A stretch of 64,000 nucleotides of DNA from Vitellaria paradoxa (lineage: Eukaryota; Streptophyta; Magnoliopsida; Ericales; Sapotaceae): the NCBI GenBank assembly GCA_019916065.1, contig CM034233.1, positions 17,506,436 through 17,570,435 on the forward strand, given 5' to 3'. Below the pieces are notes generated by a model. That model was not told the DNA's origin, ran no database searches, and was given only the letters and a program-made list of their open reading frames with translations. Position numbers and translations under genes: made by a program. Shown here one piece after another: positions 24,183 to 35,819 of the stretch (the first letter of the stretch is position 1; every line of letters starts with the position of its first letter).

Positions 24183-24748
24183 CACATAAAAAAATAAATA
24201 ATACATAAACAATATATATATATATATATATATATTTAGGTTATAACATTTTTTATCTTTAATATAAATTTAATTATTTTTTAAAAAATAAAAATAATTA
24301 AAATTTTACTATATCTTTATTTATATTTAATTATTATTTTTATTTATATTTAGTTTTTTTTCTCTTTTCTCTTTCATCATTTAAAATTTTCTCTTTCTTC
24401 CTTTCAATTCATCATTTAATATTTTTTCAATTGACTGTTTTACCCCTCTTTAAAGGTGAAAAATAAATTTTGAAATTGAAAGGTCAGATAAGCTCATATT
24501 AATTGAGCGGCTAAGATTTAACTCTAAAATCCCTGAAGTTTAAAAGCAAATTTAGGCCCCTCAGTCCCCCTCAATTCCACACACACATGAACGGGTAGAA
24601 TTAAATGCAAAATGGAGAGTATTAAATGTAGAATGAAAAGTATTTAAAGGCGGAAGAGACTATGGTGTGTTTTAATATATACACACAAGATACATAATGA
24701 TTATAATTTCATTATTTATTTATTAATTTATTCATGTTATCTTACTAT

Positions 24749-24864
24749 TTTTTTGAAAGGTAAAGTTTTTTTTTTTTTTTTTTATAAAGGGGAAGGGGAA
24801 AGACTCGAACTGAGTCATGAGCAGGCAGGAGAGACTCTTAATCACTGAGTTACAGCCAACGCTC
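24749..24864 (-). mobile_element. tRNA-derived SINE with target-site duplication
   Basis: On the minus strand the body reads like a tRNA head: an A-box-like GTAACTCAGTGATTAAG and a B-box-like AGTTCGAGTC about 25 bp downstream, the internal promoter of RNA polymerase III. It ends in a poly(A) run (24766-24782 as T on the plus strand) and a short CTTTACCTTTC tail. The insert is bounded by a 16-bp direct repeat, CATGYTATCTTACTAT, at 24733-24748 and 24865-24880 (15 of 16 match), as expected for LINE-mediated integration. It is not a tRNA gene, because the second half of a cloverleaf is missing. Confidence 0.85.
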
Positions 24865-24880
24865 CATGCTATCTTACTAT

Positions 24881-25284
24881 AAATACAACACTTTGCTCCA
24901 AAATTTGGGTACGCCTACTACTGTCAACCCAATGCTTTCTCCTTTGTTTGTCATTTTTTAATTCTCTCAAGTTTTTGCTGACTTTACCATTAAAAAATTT
25001 TTTGGTCGAGGATCCTCTCTCCAGTCATAAACTCTGTTTCTTTTGTACTTGACAAACTTACGTTTGGATTTCTGGTTAATGCAGTGAACAATTTTGACAG
25101 TAATTTTTTATTGTCCAACGCCTTAAATCCACATCTAAGACTAATGGAATATGTACTGACTTTTTTTTTAGTACAACAAATTAATGCAACCTATGATTCC
25201 TGTAACAGGCATGCTTTAAGTATTAGCTCGTAGCTGGAGTAGTGTCTAGCAATCAGTTGACCCAATTAAAACAGAGTTTCTTAT
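24881..25284. other. Intergenic DNA, nothing recognised
   Basis: No open frame or repeat recognised. Confidence 0.5.
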
Positions 25285-26177
25285 GGCTTGTTTGGTAATT
25301 CTTTATTTTTTATTTTTGTGTTTATATTTTTAAAATTTTGTAAATTAGCAAAAAAAAACATATTTGTTAAATTTATTTACGCTTTTTATTTAAAAAAATG
25401 AAAACTTAAATAAAAAAATGTAAATAAAAAATAAGTGTTTTCACTCTTTTTTTCTGCTGCAAATATTTTGTTAATTTTAATATTTTATTCATTTTTGCTG
25501 CATCATATTAAAATTAACTATTTTATTTAGATATTTTATTAAACTAAAACTATTTTAATAAATAAATATTAATTTAATTATCTAAATTAATATGCAATAT
25601 ATTTTATTAATTTATTTTTAATAAATAAAAAAATAAATTAATTTAAATCAATTAACTTAATTAATATGAAATATATTTATTCAATTATTTTTAATAAATA
25701 ATAATTTAATTAATATCAATTATATTTTATTAAATATCATAATTAAATTATTTAAATTATTACAAAATAAATATTACTAAATTATTTTAATAAATAATAT
25801 AATTAAATTATAATTAATGTATTTTATATTTACCAAATTAAAATGATGTAATAATTATATTTTATTCAATTATTTTTTTGAAAATAATGTAACTAAATTA
25901 TAATTTAATATATGATTATATTTATTAAATTATATGATTTTTAAAAATTAATTTAAATTAATATGAAATATATTTTAAAGAATCCAATTAATTTTAAAAA
26001 ATAATAAAATTAAATATTTTATTAAAATAAAAAATTAATAATTGTAAACAAAATTACATTCGCAAACGCAGTTTCAATTTTTAATTCAAAAAATAGAGGA
26101 CAACAAAAAAATCTAAAAATAAAAAATATAAACATATAAATATAAACGAAAACAATAATAACGTTACTAAATTGTCC
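25285..26177. repeat. Probable inverted-repeat element (about 890 bp)
   Basis: The left end GGCTTGTTTGGTAATTCTTT and the reverse complement of the right end, GGACAATTTAGTAACG, are similar to each other and to the Tourist-like ends at 28452 and 28917. The interior is extremely AT-rich with diverged TTTATTAAATTATTT-type units. No coding potential. The target duplication is unclear. Confidence 0.45.
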
Positions 26178-27061
26178 GTTAATCATCACCTAAGCTTAAA
26201 AAACAAAATAAGCTCAGCAAATCCCAGTGGGTCAATTATGTGATTCTGCAGCATAAATTCTTTTCAGCTTTGTCACTTCTTAAAATCATATTTCTCGCCG
26301 TAAGTTACAAAAGTCCATTTTAATTATCACTAGGCATTAGCTGTAGGCTGTAACTAGCCAGGAGAGGATAGAAAATAATACACCTCAGAAGAATGTCAGT
26401 CATTTCAACTTCTTTTGCTTGTTGTTTGATATATACACTTCTGTATATATATGTATATATATATATATAATACGTGTATATAATGTATACACACATATAA
26501 ACTACCAAGTCAACATCTTTGGAGTATGTGTTTCTGTTTGCGATCTCATGATCATGGCAACACATACGCGTGCATGAATACGAACATGTATATATTTTGG
26601 TGAAATAAAATAAAAGGCAAAAAATAATAAAATTCCAAAATCGGTTCAACTAAATAACAGAGTAAGTCGTGAGTATAAAATCTAAAGTTATATGATTACT
26701 GGCAGTGACAAAGTGACAGCACTGATGAAAATTGGACAGATCCGTTAAGAAGACAGAATTGATAATGTTTGGCAAAAATAAAAAAGAAAAGACAAATTAA
26801 ACCATACCAAACTTGTATGGTTTAATATATCTAGGATAAAAAACCTAACTCTGATATTATGTTAAAATAAAAAATAAAAGATAAAAAATAATAGAACTGG
26901 GAGGAAATATAAAATTTACATCTTGTCATATATTTTTTATAAAGGTCAAGAAGAGACTTTTATACAGACTTATAATGAGAGGCATGTATGGTAATAATTT
27001 ACATATCAAAATAAACCTAATTACTTACTAAAAATTAAGATAAATAATATTCTAATATAAG

Positions 27062-27101
<40 letters not shown>

Positions 27102-28451
27102 AATACTTCATAACCTAACATAAAATATTATAACATATCTTATATTTAGGTCAACATCCCATGAATGGGGCATTGCTGCCCATCCTGAGGGTGGCGAATA
27201 GGGGTGTGTTGAAGGCGGGATGGTTTCAAACTGTTTCTTCTGTTCTTAGAGAGGGTCACGGGCCATAGCATGTCACAAAGCCATTAGTTAATTACCCAAA
27301 AAAAAAAAAGTGGAATATAATTTTCAGCACTACTCTTCCTCTCTCTCCCTTTTGTTTTCTCCTTTTCTTCCCCGGACTCTTTGCTTTTGATCTGTATCTA
27401 AGCCTTGTATTATTTGCCTCTCACAAACAAAACTTTTAGGGGTTGGCCTTTTATATTTCTTTCTAGTTCCTTTTACTTTCCCTTCCCCATTTGCCTGGCT
27501 TAGTTAAAAAGGTTAATTTGAATAGACACACTTGATAATGAAGAAAATCATGATCTAGTCTTGTTTTTCGGCCTTTGGATTCTGGTATCAGTTCCTTTCT
27601 AATTAAGCTGGCTTTCAAAGGGGAAAAAAGAAGCAGGAAAAAGAGAGAGAGAGAGAGAGAACCTAGGGGACCGACCCACTAATAACTTTTGGACTTTGGC
27701 CGGTGAATCAGATTAGGACAGATTCATTACATTTCAAGCCTTGCTTGCCGGGCAGTGCTGAACCATGGTGTTGAATTGCAGGCGATGAGAGTGCTAGTCT
27801 CTTTCTAAAAGCAATCTTCTTTTTTTTTTTTTTTTCCTTTTTTAACGATTGCTCGGTGCAAATTAATATATATATATATATATATATATGATTAATCCTA
27901 AGGAAAGTATCAATTAACATATCATGCCAAAATAACTAAAGTTAAAGCGAATTAATTTTATGGATTCGGTTAAAGTACTTTCCATGATGGGTGGATGATT
28001 GTGGATCAGTTTTCTTTCTGTAGTGCCTAGAAAAATGAGATTTGTTCCTAGCTAGACCCATGTTGTTTGGCATAACCCAGAGTACGTAATTCTATGGTCT
28101 AATGATCTAATCAATAAACCCATTATGCTTTGCCTTAATTAACTAATCTAATTTCATACTTTATATATATATATATATATATATATGATTAAGATGTTCT
28201 GTTAATTACTATGTATATCTCACTAGTGCAACAGTAGTGGATCACGTTAGGTATGGATATGAACCCAGCACACCCAAAGGCAAAAAGCATAAAGATGGGT
28301 TCACCCTCTAAGTTTACTCCATTGTTCGATGAGATCGACAAAACAATGAGTTGGTGATATACGTGTGTGTGTGTGTGTGTGTGTACAATGACCAACTAAT
28401 GGAATCAATTTGATTTTAAGTCAGATGGAACGCTTGCAATACAATTAATTA
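26178..28451. other. Intergenic DNA with several (TA)n tracts, no gene recognised
   Basis: Simple repeats: TA-rich tracts near 26445-26470, 27064-27098, 27867-27889 and 28162-28186, (GA)n at about 27643-27660, and (GT)n at about 28363-28383. The pyrimidine-rich stretch 27320-27500 could be a leader of an unseen transcript, but no coding exon follows. I checked for well-known conserved plant microRNAs here by eye and saw none. Confidence 0.45.
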
Positions 28452-28723
28452 GGTGGTATTTAGTTTCTTTTTCTCTTTTCTGATTTTATTTTATATGTTT
28501 TATGTTTTAAAAATCTTAAAATAAAAAAAATTAGCTAATGCCCTTCTATCTTTATTTGAAGATTTTCATTATTTTAAATTAAAAACACTTAAAATAACTT
28601 TAAATGGGTGACCAAATACGTTTTGAACTATTTTATTTATTTTTAAAAGTTTAAAATAAAAAAATTAACTCATAACAAAAAATAGAAGAAAATAAAAAAT
28701 AAAAAAATAAACTAAATGTCACC
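28452..28723. mobile_element. Tourist-like MITE with TTA target duplication
   Basis: Left end GGTGGTATTTAGTTTCTTTT and right end AATAAACTAAATGTCACC are inverted, and TTA flanks both sides (28449-28451 and 28724-28726). A 3-bp TTA/TAA duplication with GG...CC ends fits PIF/Harbinger-derived Tourist elements. 272 bp, no coding capacity. Confidence 0.8.
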
Positions 28724-28916
28724 TTATTTTTTCAAATTTGGGTTATTGGAGTGTTGCAAATTGATCACTTTGCTTTGCCACGAGCTTAATAAAACATTAT
28801 TTTATATATATATATATATATTATTTATAATTAATTTTGCTCTTGTCCTAATTGGTTCTCCTTTTTCTTAAATGAGCATCGATCTGCTTAAGTTGATGTT
28901 CCAACTGGGTGCCTAA

Positions 28917-29226
28917 GGCGTCATTTGGTTTGTTTTTTTATTTTATATTTTATATTTTTTATTTTGAACTTATTTTTCATTTTGTACTATTGAAAATAAG
29001 GAAAACAATTTAAAATTTATTTGGTTACTTGTGTTTTCAAAATTTATTTTCGAAAACTGAAAATGAGTTTACACATAAAATGAAAAATGATAAAAAATTA
29101 TTTTAAGAGTTTTTAACCAAAAAATAAAAAAAAATTTCAAAATAAGAAAAATATAACATTTTCTATTTTCTCATTTTAAAATTTTTAACGATAAAATAAA
29201 AATAAAAAAATAAACCAAATACCACC
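28917..29226. mobile_element. Tourist-like MITE with TAA target duplication
   Basis: Left end GGCGTCATTTGGTTTGTTTT and right end AAAATAAACCAAATACCACC are near-perfect inverted repeats, with TAA on both sides (28914-28916 and 29227-29229). 310 bp, non-coding. Related to the copy at 28452-28723, 193 bp away. Confidence 0.88.
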
Positions 29227-29441
29227 TAAATATATATACCTCACGGAGGTATATCTTAATACCAATGGATGAATGAGTACGAGAGAGTTGTAAAGTGGAA
29301 CTAATTAATGTTTATTAAGGTGACAAGGCGGCTTGCCGATGGTTGGAACCCTTTCCAAGCGTTCTCTAAATTATCTCTCTATGCTAGTTTTGAACGAGTC
29401 AAATTATAAATGCACAAATTATATATAAGTTGTCTTATCAT

Positions 29442-29578
29442 GGCCTTATTTAATTTGTTGTAATCCTTTGTAAATTTTTTAAAATTTTTTAAAAATTTTA
29501 AAAATTTTTATTTTTTATTTTACTATACGAATTGTGAATTCATAACTTACCTCACTTTTTATTACTCCAAACCCACCC
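29442..29578. repeat. Short MITE, GGGTGTGTTTGG family
   Basis: Left end GGCCTTATTTAATTTG and right end TATTACTCCAAACCCACCC are inverted; the interior has the shared GTGAATTCATAACTTACCTC block. Confidence 0.6.
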
Positions 29579-29620
29579 CATATGTATAAACAAAGAACCA
29601 TTTTTCATATGGGTTAATCT

Positions 29621-29986
29621 GGCTGCGTTTGGTATAGTAAAAGACAAAATAAATTGAGATAAAATGTGATTTGGGGGTTAATTTTGTCACTTTTTTTTTT
29701 CTGAAAAGTAGCAAATCATAAGAATGATTTTTCAAATCTGTTTTCACAGATTCAAAAAAATTCACATAAAATAGCGACAATGGTACTAATTTAAAAGTTT
29801 TCAACACAAAAAAAAAATGATTGTAAACCAAATTTACGCATTTGGTTAACCTCATTCTAAATTTTTTGTTTTTTTAGTCAAATATTAAAATTTTTTAAAA
29901 TTAGTAATGGCAGAAATTTGAGTGATATAGAGATTGTTGAAAATTTATAATGATTTATTTTGTTTGTTGGACGTCCAAACTTAGCC
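29621..29986. repeat. Long-form MITE, GGGTGTGTTTGG family
   Basis: Left end GGCTGCGTTTGGTA and right end GTCCAAACTTAGCC are inverted. The interior, with AAATCTGTTTTCACAGATTC and ACAATGGTACTAATTTAAAA, matches the long element at 4866-5388. The open frame at 29562-29855 on the minus strand is repeat sequence. Confidence 0.7.
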
Positions 29987-30826
29987 TATAAAAGACCAAT
30001 GAGAATGGTTCAAAGATAAAACATAAAAAAGGAAACACACAAACTAATTAAGAAGAGCACTGTAAGAAGCCTCGATCAGCATTGACAAAGCCAGGAAGCA
30101 AGGGTACAGAAACTCAACTGGCTCACAAAAATAATAAAATGAGAGCTCTGTCTGATTGGATCAATTACCCCTCTCTCTTTCTTTCTCTCTCTCTCTCTCT
30201 CACATCCCTGAGAGTGTCAATCAAGGTGATGGATTCTAGCAAGACGGTGATGGGAAAGTCTTCTCATAAATTTAAAAGCCAAAAACTATGGAAGAACAAT
30301 GACCGCTCCCCCGGGGCAAGCCCATGAAAATTCAAATAAGCAATTATTTGAAAGTAATGAATTAGAAGGGGGCCGGGGTTAAATAGTGTAGCTTGCTTGT
30401 GTATATATGACCGAGCTCTGACAAGTGGCTCGTTTATTGTTTTCTTTCTTCATTTTCTTTTCGGTTAGATGTGTCTATACACACACACACATATATATAT
30501 ATGTATAAAATAATTCACATAAGATAATAACATTGCACCAACCCTTTCTTCAATCGCCTCAACTTCACATCAAATCACCAAACAAAGGAAATGGGGACGC
30601 ATTAATTGAAATATAGTTGCATTTGACATAATGAAATGCACAGCTCACTGTTGCATTAAATTGTAAGCCAAGTTTCTAGGAGTTAGGCAGTGTGGTATAT
30701 GTGTGTATGGAGACTCAGTCAACAGTGTCAGGAGAAAAGAGATTGGGCCTAGCTAATTAAGTAGTGTTTGAAATAGTTTGGTAAGTGGCACACTCATAAA
30801 ACAAATACATACTGCATGTGTGTGAA

Positions 30827-30857
<31 letters not shown>

Positions 30858-31426
30858 CACTCTGGGTCCACTGGAAAAATTAACCAGTAGTTTGGAGGCT
30901 TTAATTTAAGCTAGATTACTTAAGCTATTAATTGCTGAGGATAGAGATTAATGTTACAGAGATGAGACACTTGACCTTTAGCAGTATCTGATTATTTTTT
31001 TCCAACCGTACGGCCTGGCCTCCCTTCTTGTCTTGATGTGCTGATTCATATGGTTGCAAGCGGGAGAAGAGGCCCCAACCTAGCCGGCCACCGGCCCAAT
31101 ACACACTTCAAATATTTTATTTTATCAATCGATCCATTTTTATCCGGTTTCCAATGGGGATGGAAATTTCGAATAGGAAATTAACTTTTGGAATTTGAAA
31201 TCCACGAGTTAGGTTCAAGATGTGTTTTTAATCCAACATCCTATTCCAAAACCTCCTCTGATTGCGTAATGTATTATAGATACCAAATGTCGGCCAATAA
31301 TTACATGTCGGTCAGCACTTAGAATATGGACAAGCATTTTATACTAATCAACTCCTATATATATATATACAATTAGAATATGGGCCTCCTAAGATTCTCA
31401 TATATATATATATATATATATATACA
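29987..31426. other. Intergenic DNA, no gene recognised
   Basis: Includes a (CT)n tract near 30170-30200, CA/TA microsatellites near 30480-30505 and 30823-30857, and TA tracts near 31360 and 31401-31424. The 81-codon frame at 30082-30327 translates the (CT)n tract as a SLSLSL run and has no recognised relatives. The final five bases before the next element, CTAGT (31427-31431), are its target duplication. Confidence 0.45.
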
Positions 31427-31431
31427 CTAGT

Positions 31432-32338
31432 TGTTCGGCAGCAAAAATAATCACTGGAACTGCTGACCATGCCAACCGGAAATGTAATCGCCGACCTGCC
31501 GAACAAAGACAGAAAGAAAGGTGACGGCCGGAGAGGAGGTCTTTGGTCGGAAAACCCTCTGAAGCTTAAGTCAGCAAGTCGCTCAAAGAAGGAAATTTTT
31601 CCAGGGAACAAGTGAGTAAAAGTTTAAGTTGGCAATAGTCAGCTTACCTCTGTGGTTCAGTAGAATATCCTATTTATAGTAGTCCGAGTAATGATTAAAG
31701 CATACCTGCGACTTGACGTTACGCAGACTGCCGTGTCCATCTCTTCCATCCTTGCTTTAAATACTCTCCCCCTTCATTTAATGCCTCAAACCCCTCATTT
31801 AATACACCATGCCTCTCATTTAATGCTTCTGGTGACTTAACACGGCATTACAACCAGAATTTCAGGGTCAGACTGTCTTCTTGTCACATCAGCCAACTAC
31901 TCGTGACGAGATAGACTGATTTAGTTACTTCCTCAGAGACAAATACCCAGTTCAATCTTAACTATGGTACATTTATGGCCATGAGCCCTCTTTAAAGGCT
32001 GTGGGTCCCAGGTTCTACATTTACTAGCCGCCAATGGATGGGCCGAGCAAACTAGCCATCGGGATCCTCGGCTATAGCCACATAGCAACACACTGTTCGT
32101 TGGTGCTGAGGTTCAGGGTATTCTTTGGAACACTAACTTTGAGACATGTGTTCACGTATAACACTCACGTGGAACTCTCATGCCATTAATCAGTTATTCG
32201 GCAGGATGCCACGTGTCACGACGGAGCGTGCTCGGCGAATGACTATGTGGCTCACACGAGTATGCTCGGCACCGGGCCACGTGGCACAAGACTACACTTG
32301 TTCGGCACAAGTACATCTTAGTATTATTTTGCCCAACA
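31432..32338 (-). repeat. 3' LTR of the Tat element
   Basis: 907 bp. Read on the sense (minus) strand it starts TGTTGGGC and ends GCCGAACA. It has an intact TATAAATA box (31671-31678) in minus orientation. By my alignment it differs from the 5' LTR at about 27 positions. The plus-strand frame at 32146-32433 and the minus-strand frame at 31348-31611 are LTR sequence. Confidence 0.95.
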
Positions 32339-32355
32339 TTTTGCCCCCACTCTGG
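32339..32355 (-). other. Polypurine tract of the Tat element
   Basis: On the minus strand AGAGTGGGGGCAAAA lies directly before the 3' LTR. This is the expected position and composition for the RNase H-resistant primer of plus-strand DNA synthesis. Confidence 0.75.
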
Positions 32356-32675
32356 TTGGGAAAAAGATATTTTCTGAGCAGAGTAGCAGAGCAGAATAAC
32401 CTTACCTTACTGATCCTTCAATCTCCTACATAGTTTGTCGTTTAGTATCCCCCTGACGCGCATCAAATCTGATTGGACTCTTCTCTCTCCTCATAACGAC
32501 ACGCGTAGTGCCCTTTCAGCTTTTCATCTGCCACGTCGCTTACGCGGATCCCCAGATTCGGGGTGTTAAAACGTGAGTGGTCAGAAATTTAAAAATTGGG
32601 GCGGTAATAAATGCCATTTTTGCCGCTCGTTGCCTCTTCATTGGAAACGCTTCAGTTACCCCCCACAGATACACA

Positions 32676-32692
32676 CACATATACATATATAC
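32676..32692 (+). promoter_or_regulatory. Candidate TATA box of the antisense gene
   Basis: ATACATATATACC lies about 155 bp upstream of the ATG at 32846, followed by a pyrimidine-rich leader. It lies outside the LTR, so the antisense gene seems to have a promoter of its own between the LTR and its first exon. Confidence 0.45.
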
Positions 32693-32845
32693 CTGGCTCA
32701 TCTTCTTTTACTTCCTTTCCGTGATTTGAGCCATCAGATTTCCTTTGCTTATTTCCCTCTGAGTTTTCATCTTCTCTAGCTTTCATCATTCCCGTCGTTC
32801 TTCGTTCCTGGTGAGTTAATCCCTTTTTATTTCAAATCTTCCGTT

Positions 32846-35735
32846 ATGGGTAGACTCACAAATGAGCTAAGCTCTGAGGAAAAAATTAGGGTTTTCAAGG
32901 AGAAATACCAAATTTCTCAGAACGTAGGTATTAGGCTCGCCGAACAAGGCGAGCGCGAAACAGGGGAATTTCCCATAGTGGCAATCACCGAAGGTGGCCT
33001 TAGGTTCCCCCTGCACCCTTTTCTTTGCTCTATGATGAGCATTCTAGACCTTGGCCCTAGGAACCTCACCCACAACTTTTATAGAATTGTTAATGGGGTA
33101 ATAGAAATAAATAGGCGATACGGATTCCACATATCCGAGTGGGATCTTCTTTACTGTTACTCTATCCAGAAGGTGAGGAAAGATGAGAACAGGTGGTACC
33201 TGAAATCCCGACCAGAAAAGGCCCTGGTCCACATGCTGCCTGATACGATTAAGTCAGAAAGTGACCTGTGCGTCGTCACATGTCACTGGACACACGATCC
33301 AGACGAAGATCGTTATCCAATCGTCCCTCGGGTTTCTTTGGGCCCAGGTTGGTTGATTTCAAATGCTACCAGTTCTTATTCTCCTTCAGCATTTTATCTT
33401 CTCTTTTAAGCATGCTAACTGTTTGATTTAATATCTGTGCAGCCGTCCAATCAAAGAAGATCTGGGCTACTGGTCTTCGTGCTGACAAGGATCATCTCAA
33501 GGAGGTGTTCAAATTCCTTGGAGGTCCAGATCTTTACCCGTTTGCGAGGGCAGTTCCAGTCCTGTTTGACTTCATCCCTTCGCACCAGACGTTCATCGCC
33601 CCTCCCCAAGGCTTCGCGACCTCAGAGGCCATTAGGCGTCTTCAGTGGTGGTTCCGGGCTTCCGCTGAAGAAAAAGAAGATTACTACGCCTTAAGGCATC
33701 CTGGGTGGACTCGTCCTCCTCCGTTTGCTATTCCGTTGGTTGCCGAGCAAGTTCATGCCCCACAAGTAGTGATTCCTGAGCCTGCCGAGCAGCCAAGGAA
33801 GCGAAGATTTGTCCTTTTGGACGAGGAGGAGGAGGAAGAAGAAGAAGAAGTTGAAATACCCCCTGCTTTTGACTACGTTTCAGATCTAGAAGGGGAAGAG
33901 GAAGAAGACATGGCCCCGAAGATCGATTATAAGAAGCTCGCCATGGCAAAGGCAAAGGGGCAAAGGGCCGAAGAGGCCCAGAAGAAAAAGGCCAACGAGC
34001 AAAAAGCTGCTGGAAAGAGAAAGCTTGACGAGGGGAAGGCCCCTGCTCCTCCAACTGCCGATCAGATAATGAAGGTAAAAATAGAGAAGGGGAAGGAGCA
34101 GGAGGCAGCTCAAAAGAAACCTTCTGGTTCTCCTGAGCTAAAGAGGGCCAAGACGCAATCTGCAGACACAACTCAAACGGCCGAGCAGTCAAAACTGCCG
34201 AAGGAGGATGCTGCGAGGGGGGCAACACCTTCCAAGGTCGCGCCACCCACCAAAGACGCACCACCCAAAACCTCCGAGCCTCTACCTACTCAACCGATTG
34301 GGCCCGTGCCTCTTGCCATCGAGTATCCGGCCAATCCGGTTCGAGACTCCCCACCATTCGTTCCACAAATCCTAATTCCCAGCCTCGAGCACCCTCAAGG
34401 CCGACCCTTCACTATCCAAGATACAGCCCTCAACCACGCCGAGGAGTATCTCAAGGGTATCCTCCCTCCTCGGGATGTTCATAACACAAGAAAGAATAGA
34501 ACGGAGGACATCCACAAGACTCTGATGAAGAACATCATCTCTGTGAGTACAATCATATTCCCTTGTGTGCATCCTTTCGCTATTATGATTTTTCTAACTT
34601 TCTGTTCTTTCTACAGACTTCTCTCTACACGATGGAATTGATTGCTCGGAGCCAAGCCTCCGAAGCCAGAGCCGAGCAGGATAGGTCGGACATAAAGGAG
34701 TTGAAAGCGAATGTGAGGACCTTGGAGAAGGAGAACAAGAGTCTTCAATCCAGTAATGACGCTCTGGCAAAAGAGAGAAATCAGCTTCGAGATGAAAATA
34801 AGGAGATCGAGCACCAACTTAACACTGCCCTTGGCCAAGTCGCAGGAAGCATAGCTCGTGTGCAATCTATGGATAAAATCCTAACTCGTAAAGACGAAGA
34901 GCTGTTGGAGGTCAAGGGCAAACTCTCAAGGGCTGAGATTGAATTGTCCTCAACGAAGACTGGACAAGAATTACTCCTCAAGGAGTTGGAGGCTTCCAGG
35001 GCCGAGCAAGGGAAATCGAAGCAAGAGCTTGCCAACCTTCGGGCAGAGCTTGCGCTGAAGACTCGGGCCCTGGAAGAGAAAGAAGCTGCTCTCCGAGAAG
35101 CCGCTCTCCAAGAAGCCGAGGAGAAGGCCAAGGCTGAAGTGGAGGCCCAGATCAACGACTGCATGGATCAGATGAGGGATGCTCACAACGACTTCTTCCT
35201 TGAGGGTTGGGAGGCCGCAATAAAGAGGAACAATATCGATCACACCAACCCCATATACAAGGAGGTCCCTTATCCTGATCCAGACCGCCCAATCCCCCAG
35301 TTCAGCTTTGAACGTCCACCTCAAACTCCCTCAATTCAGACTGCCGAAGAAACGATTGACGAGGGGGAGGTTGAGGTGGATAGTGCCCAGAAGGACACCT
35401 CCCATGCGCCTGAACGGATTGATCTGATCGTGGAGAGTGATCCCACTAAAGGGGGAGAGAAGTGAGCCTCTTTGTATTTTTTTTTTTTTTTTTTGCTTTT
35501 TTCTTCAATTCAGATGTAACAGTGTAAAACTTTTTGGCTCTAAATGAATGAAAATACTTTGGTTTCTCTCTAATCCTGCTTTATTTTTCTATGTCTTTGT
35601 CTCTTTAGAATTGCTGATGAATTGATTGGAGAGTGCTTTACCTGCCTTGCTGACGAAATTGTAAGGAATGCAGCCGAGGAGTACCTTGACGTTTTTTCCC
35701 ATGAGATAGCTACAAACCCTTATAACAAATGCTAA
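32846..35735 (+). CDS. Intact four-exon antisense gene of the Tat element (857 aa)
   Basis: I assemble exons 32846-33347, 33443-34542, 34617-35461 and 35609-35735. All three introns are GT-AG with matching phases (1, 0, 2), and the joined frame is open for 858 codons including the stop. Residues about 40-165 resemble the putative gypsy-type transposon domain (Transposase_28), with RFPLHPFLCSMM and NFYRIVNG. There is an acidic run (about 294-304), a Lys/Ala/Glu/Pro-rich region (about 310-450), a long coiled coil (about 540-735) and a tail DEIVRNAAEEYLDVFSHEIA in exon 4. Extra antisense genes are known in some Tat-lineage elements; their function is unclear. Without the third intron the frame would stop at 35463-35465. 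The GTGAGC donor, the TTTAG acceptor and 42 further open codons argue for exon 4. Confidence 0.85.
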
Positions 35736-35813
35736 TGCCCCATCTTAGGTTTAGGATAGCCTCTTCGATTGATAGTTATTTAAAATATATTGTAACTGTA
35801 CTCTGAAACTTTT

Positions 35814-35819
35814 AATAAA
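35814..35819 (+). terminator. Poly(A) signal of the antisense gene
   Basis: AATAAA lies 79 bp after the TAA stop, in a T-rich stretch with a TGTAACTG element upstream. This supports an independent transcript that ends before the 3' part of pol. Confidence 0.6.

Larger units (their letters stand above)
22618..24577. mobile_element. Mutator-like element with ~190-bp terminal inverted repeats
   Basis: The left arm (22618-22805) and the reverse complement of the right arm (about 24385-24577) align over about 190 bp. Both begin GGATTGAGGGGG/GGAATTGAGGGGG and share AGCCGCTCAATTAATAT, AATTTCAAAATTYATTTTTC and ATATTAAATGATGAATT. Long inverted ends of this size are characteristic of Mutator-like elements. 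Flanks are CA-rich (CACACATAC and ACACACACA), so no clean 9-bp duplication can be called. The interior has no transposase and instead carries LTR-like sequence (about 22840-23810) and an LTR-like unit (23830-24182). Confidence 0.75.

Noticed and set aside
24770..24864. tRNA gene
   Set aside because: A and B boxes are present, but there is no cloverleaf, and the poly(A) tail and target duplication show it is a SINE.
30082..30327. Small secreted or regulatory peptide gene
   Set aside because: The frame is interrupted by a translated (CT)n tract (SLSLSLSL) and has no signal peptide or known family features.
26183..31426. Conserved microRNA precursors
   Set aside because: By-eye checks for common plant miRNA sequences (for example families 156, 159, 160, 164-169, 171, 172, 390, 393-399) found no match; weaker or novel precursors cannot be excluded.
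33728..34264. 178-codon minus-strand frame rich in Leu/Pro/Ser
   Set aside because: It is the shadow of exon 2 of the antisense gene, created by its Glu/Lys/Ala-rich codons. The same holds for the frames at 34611-35324 on the minus strand.
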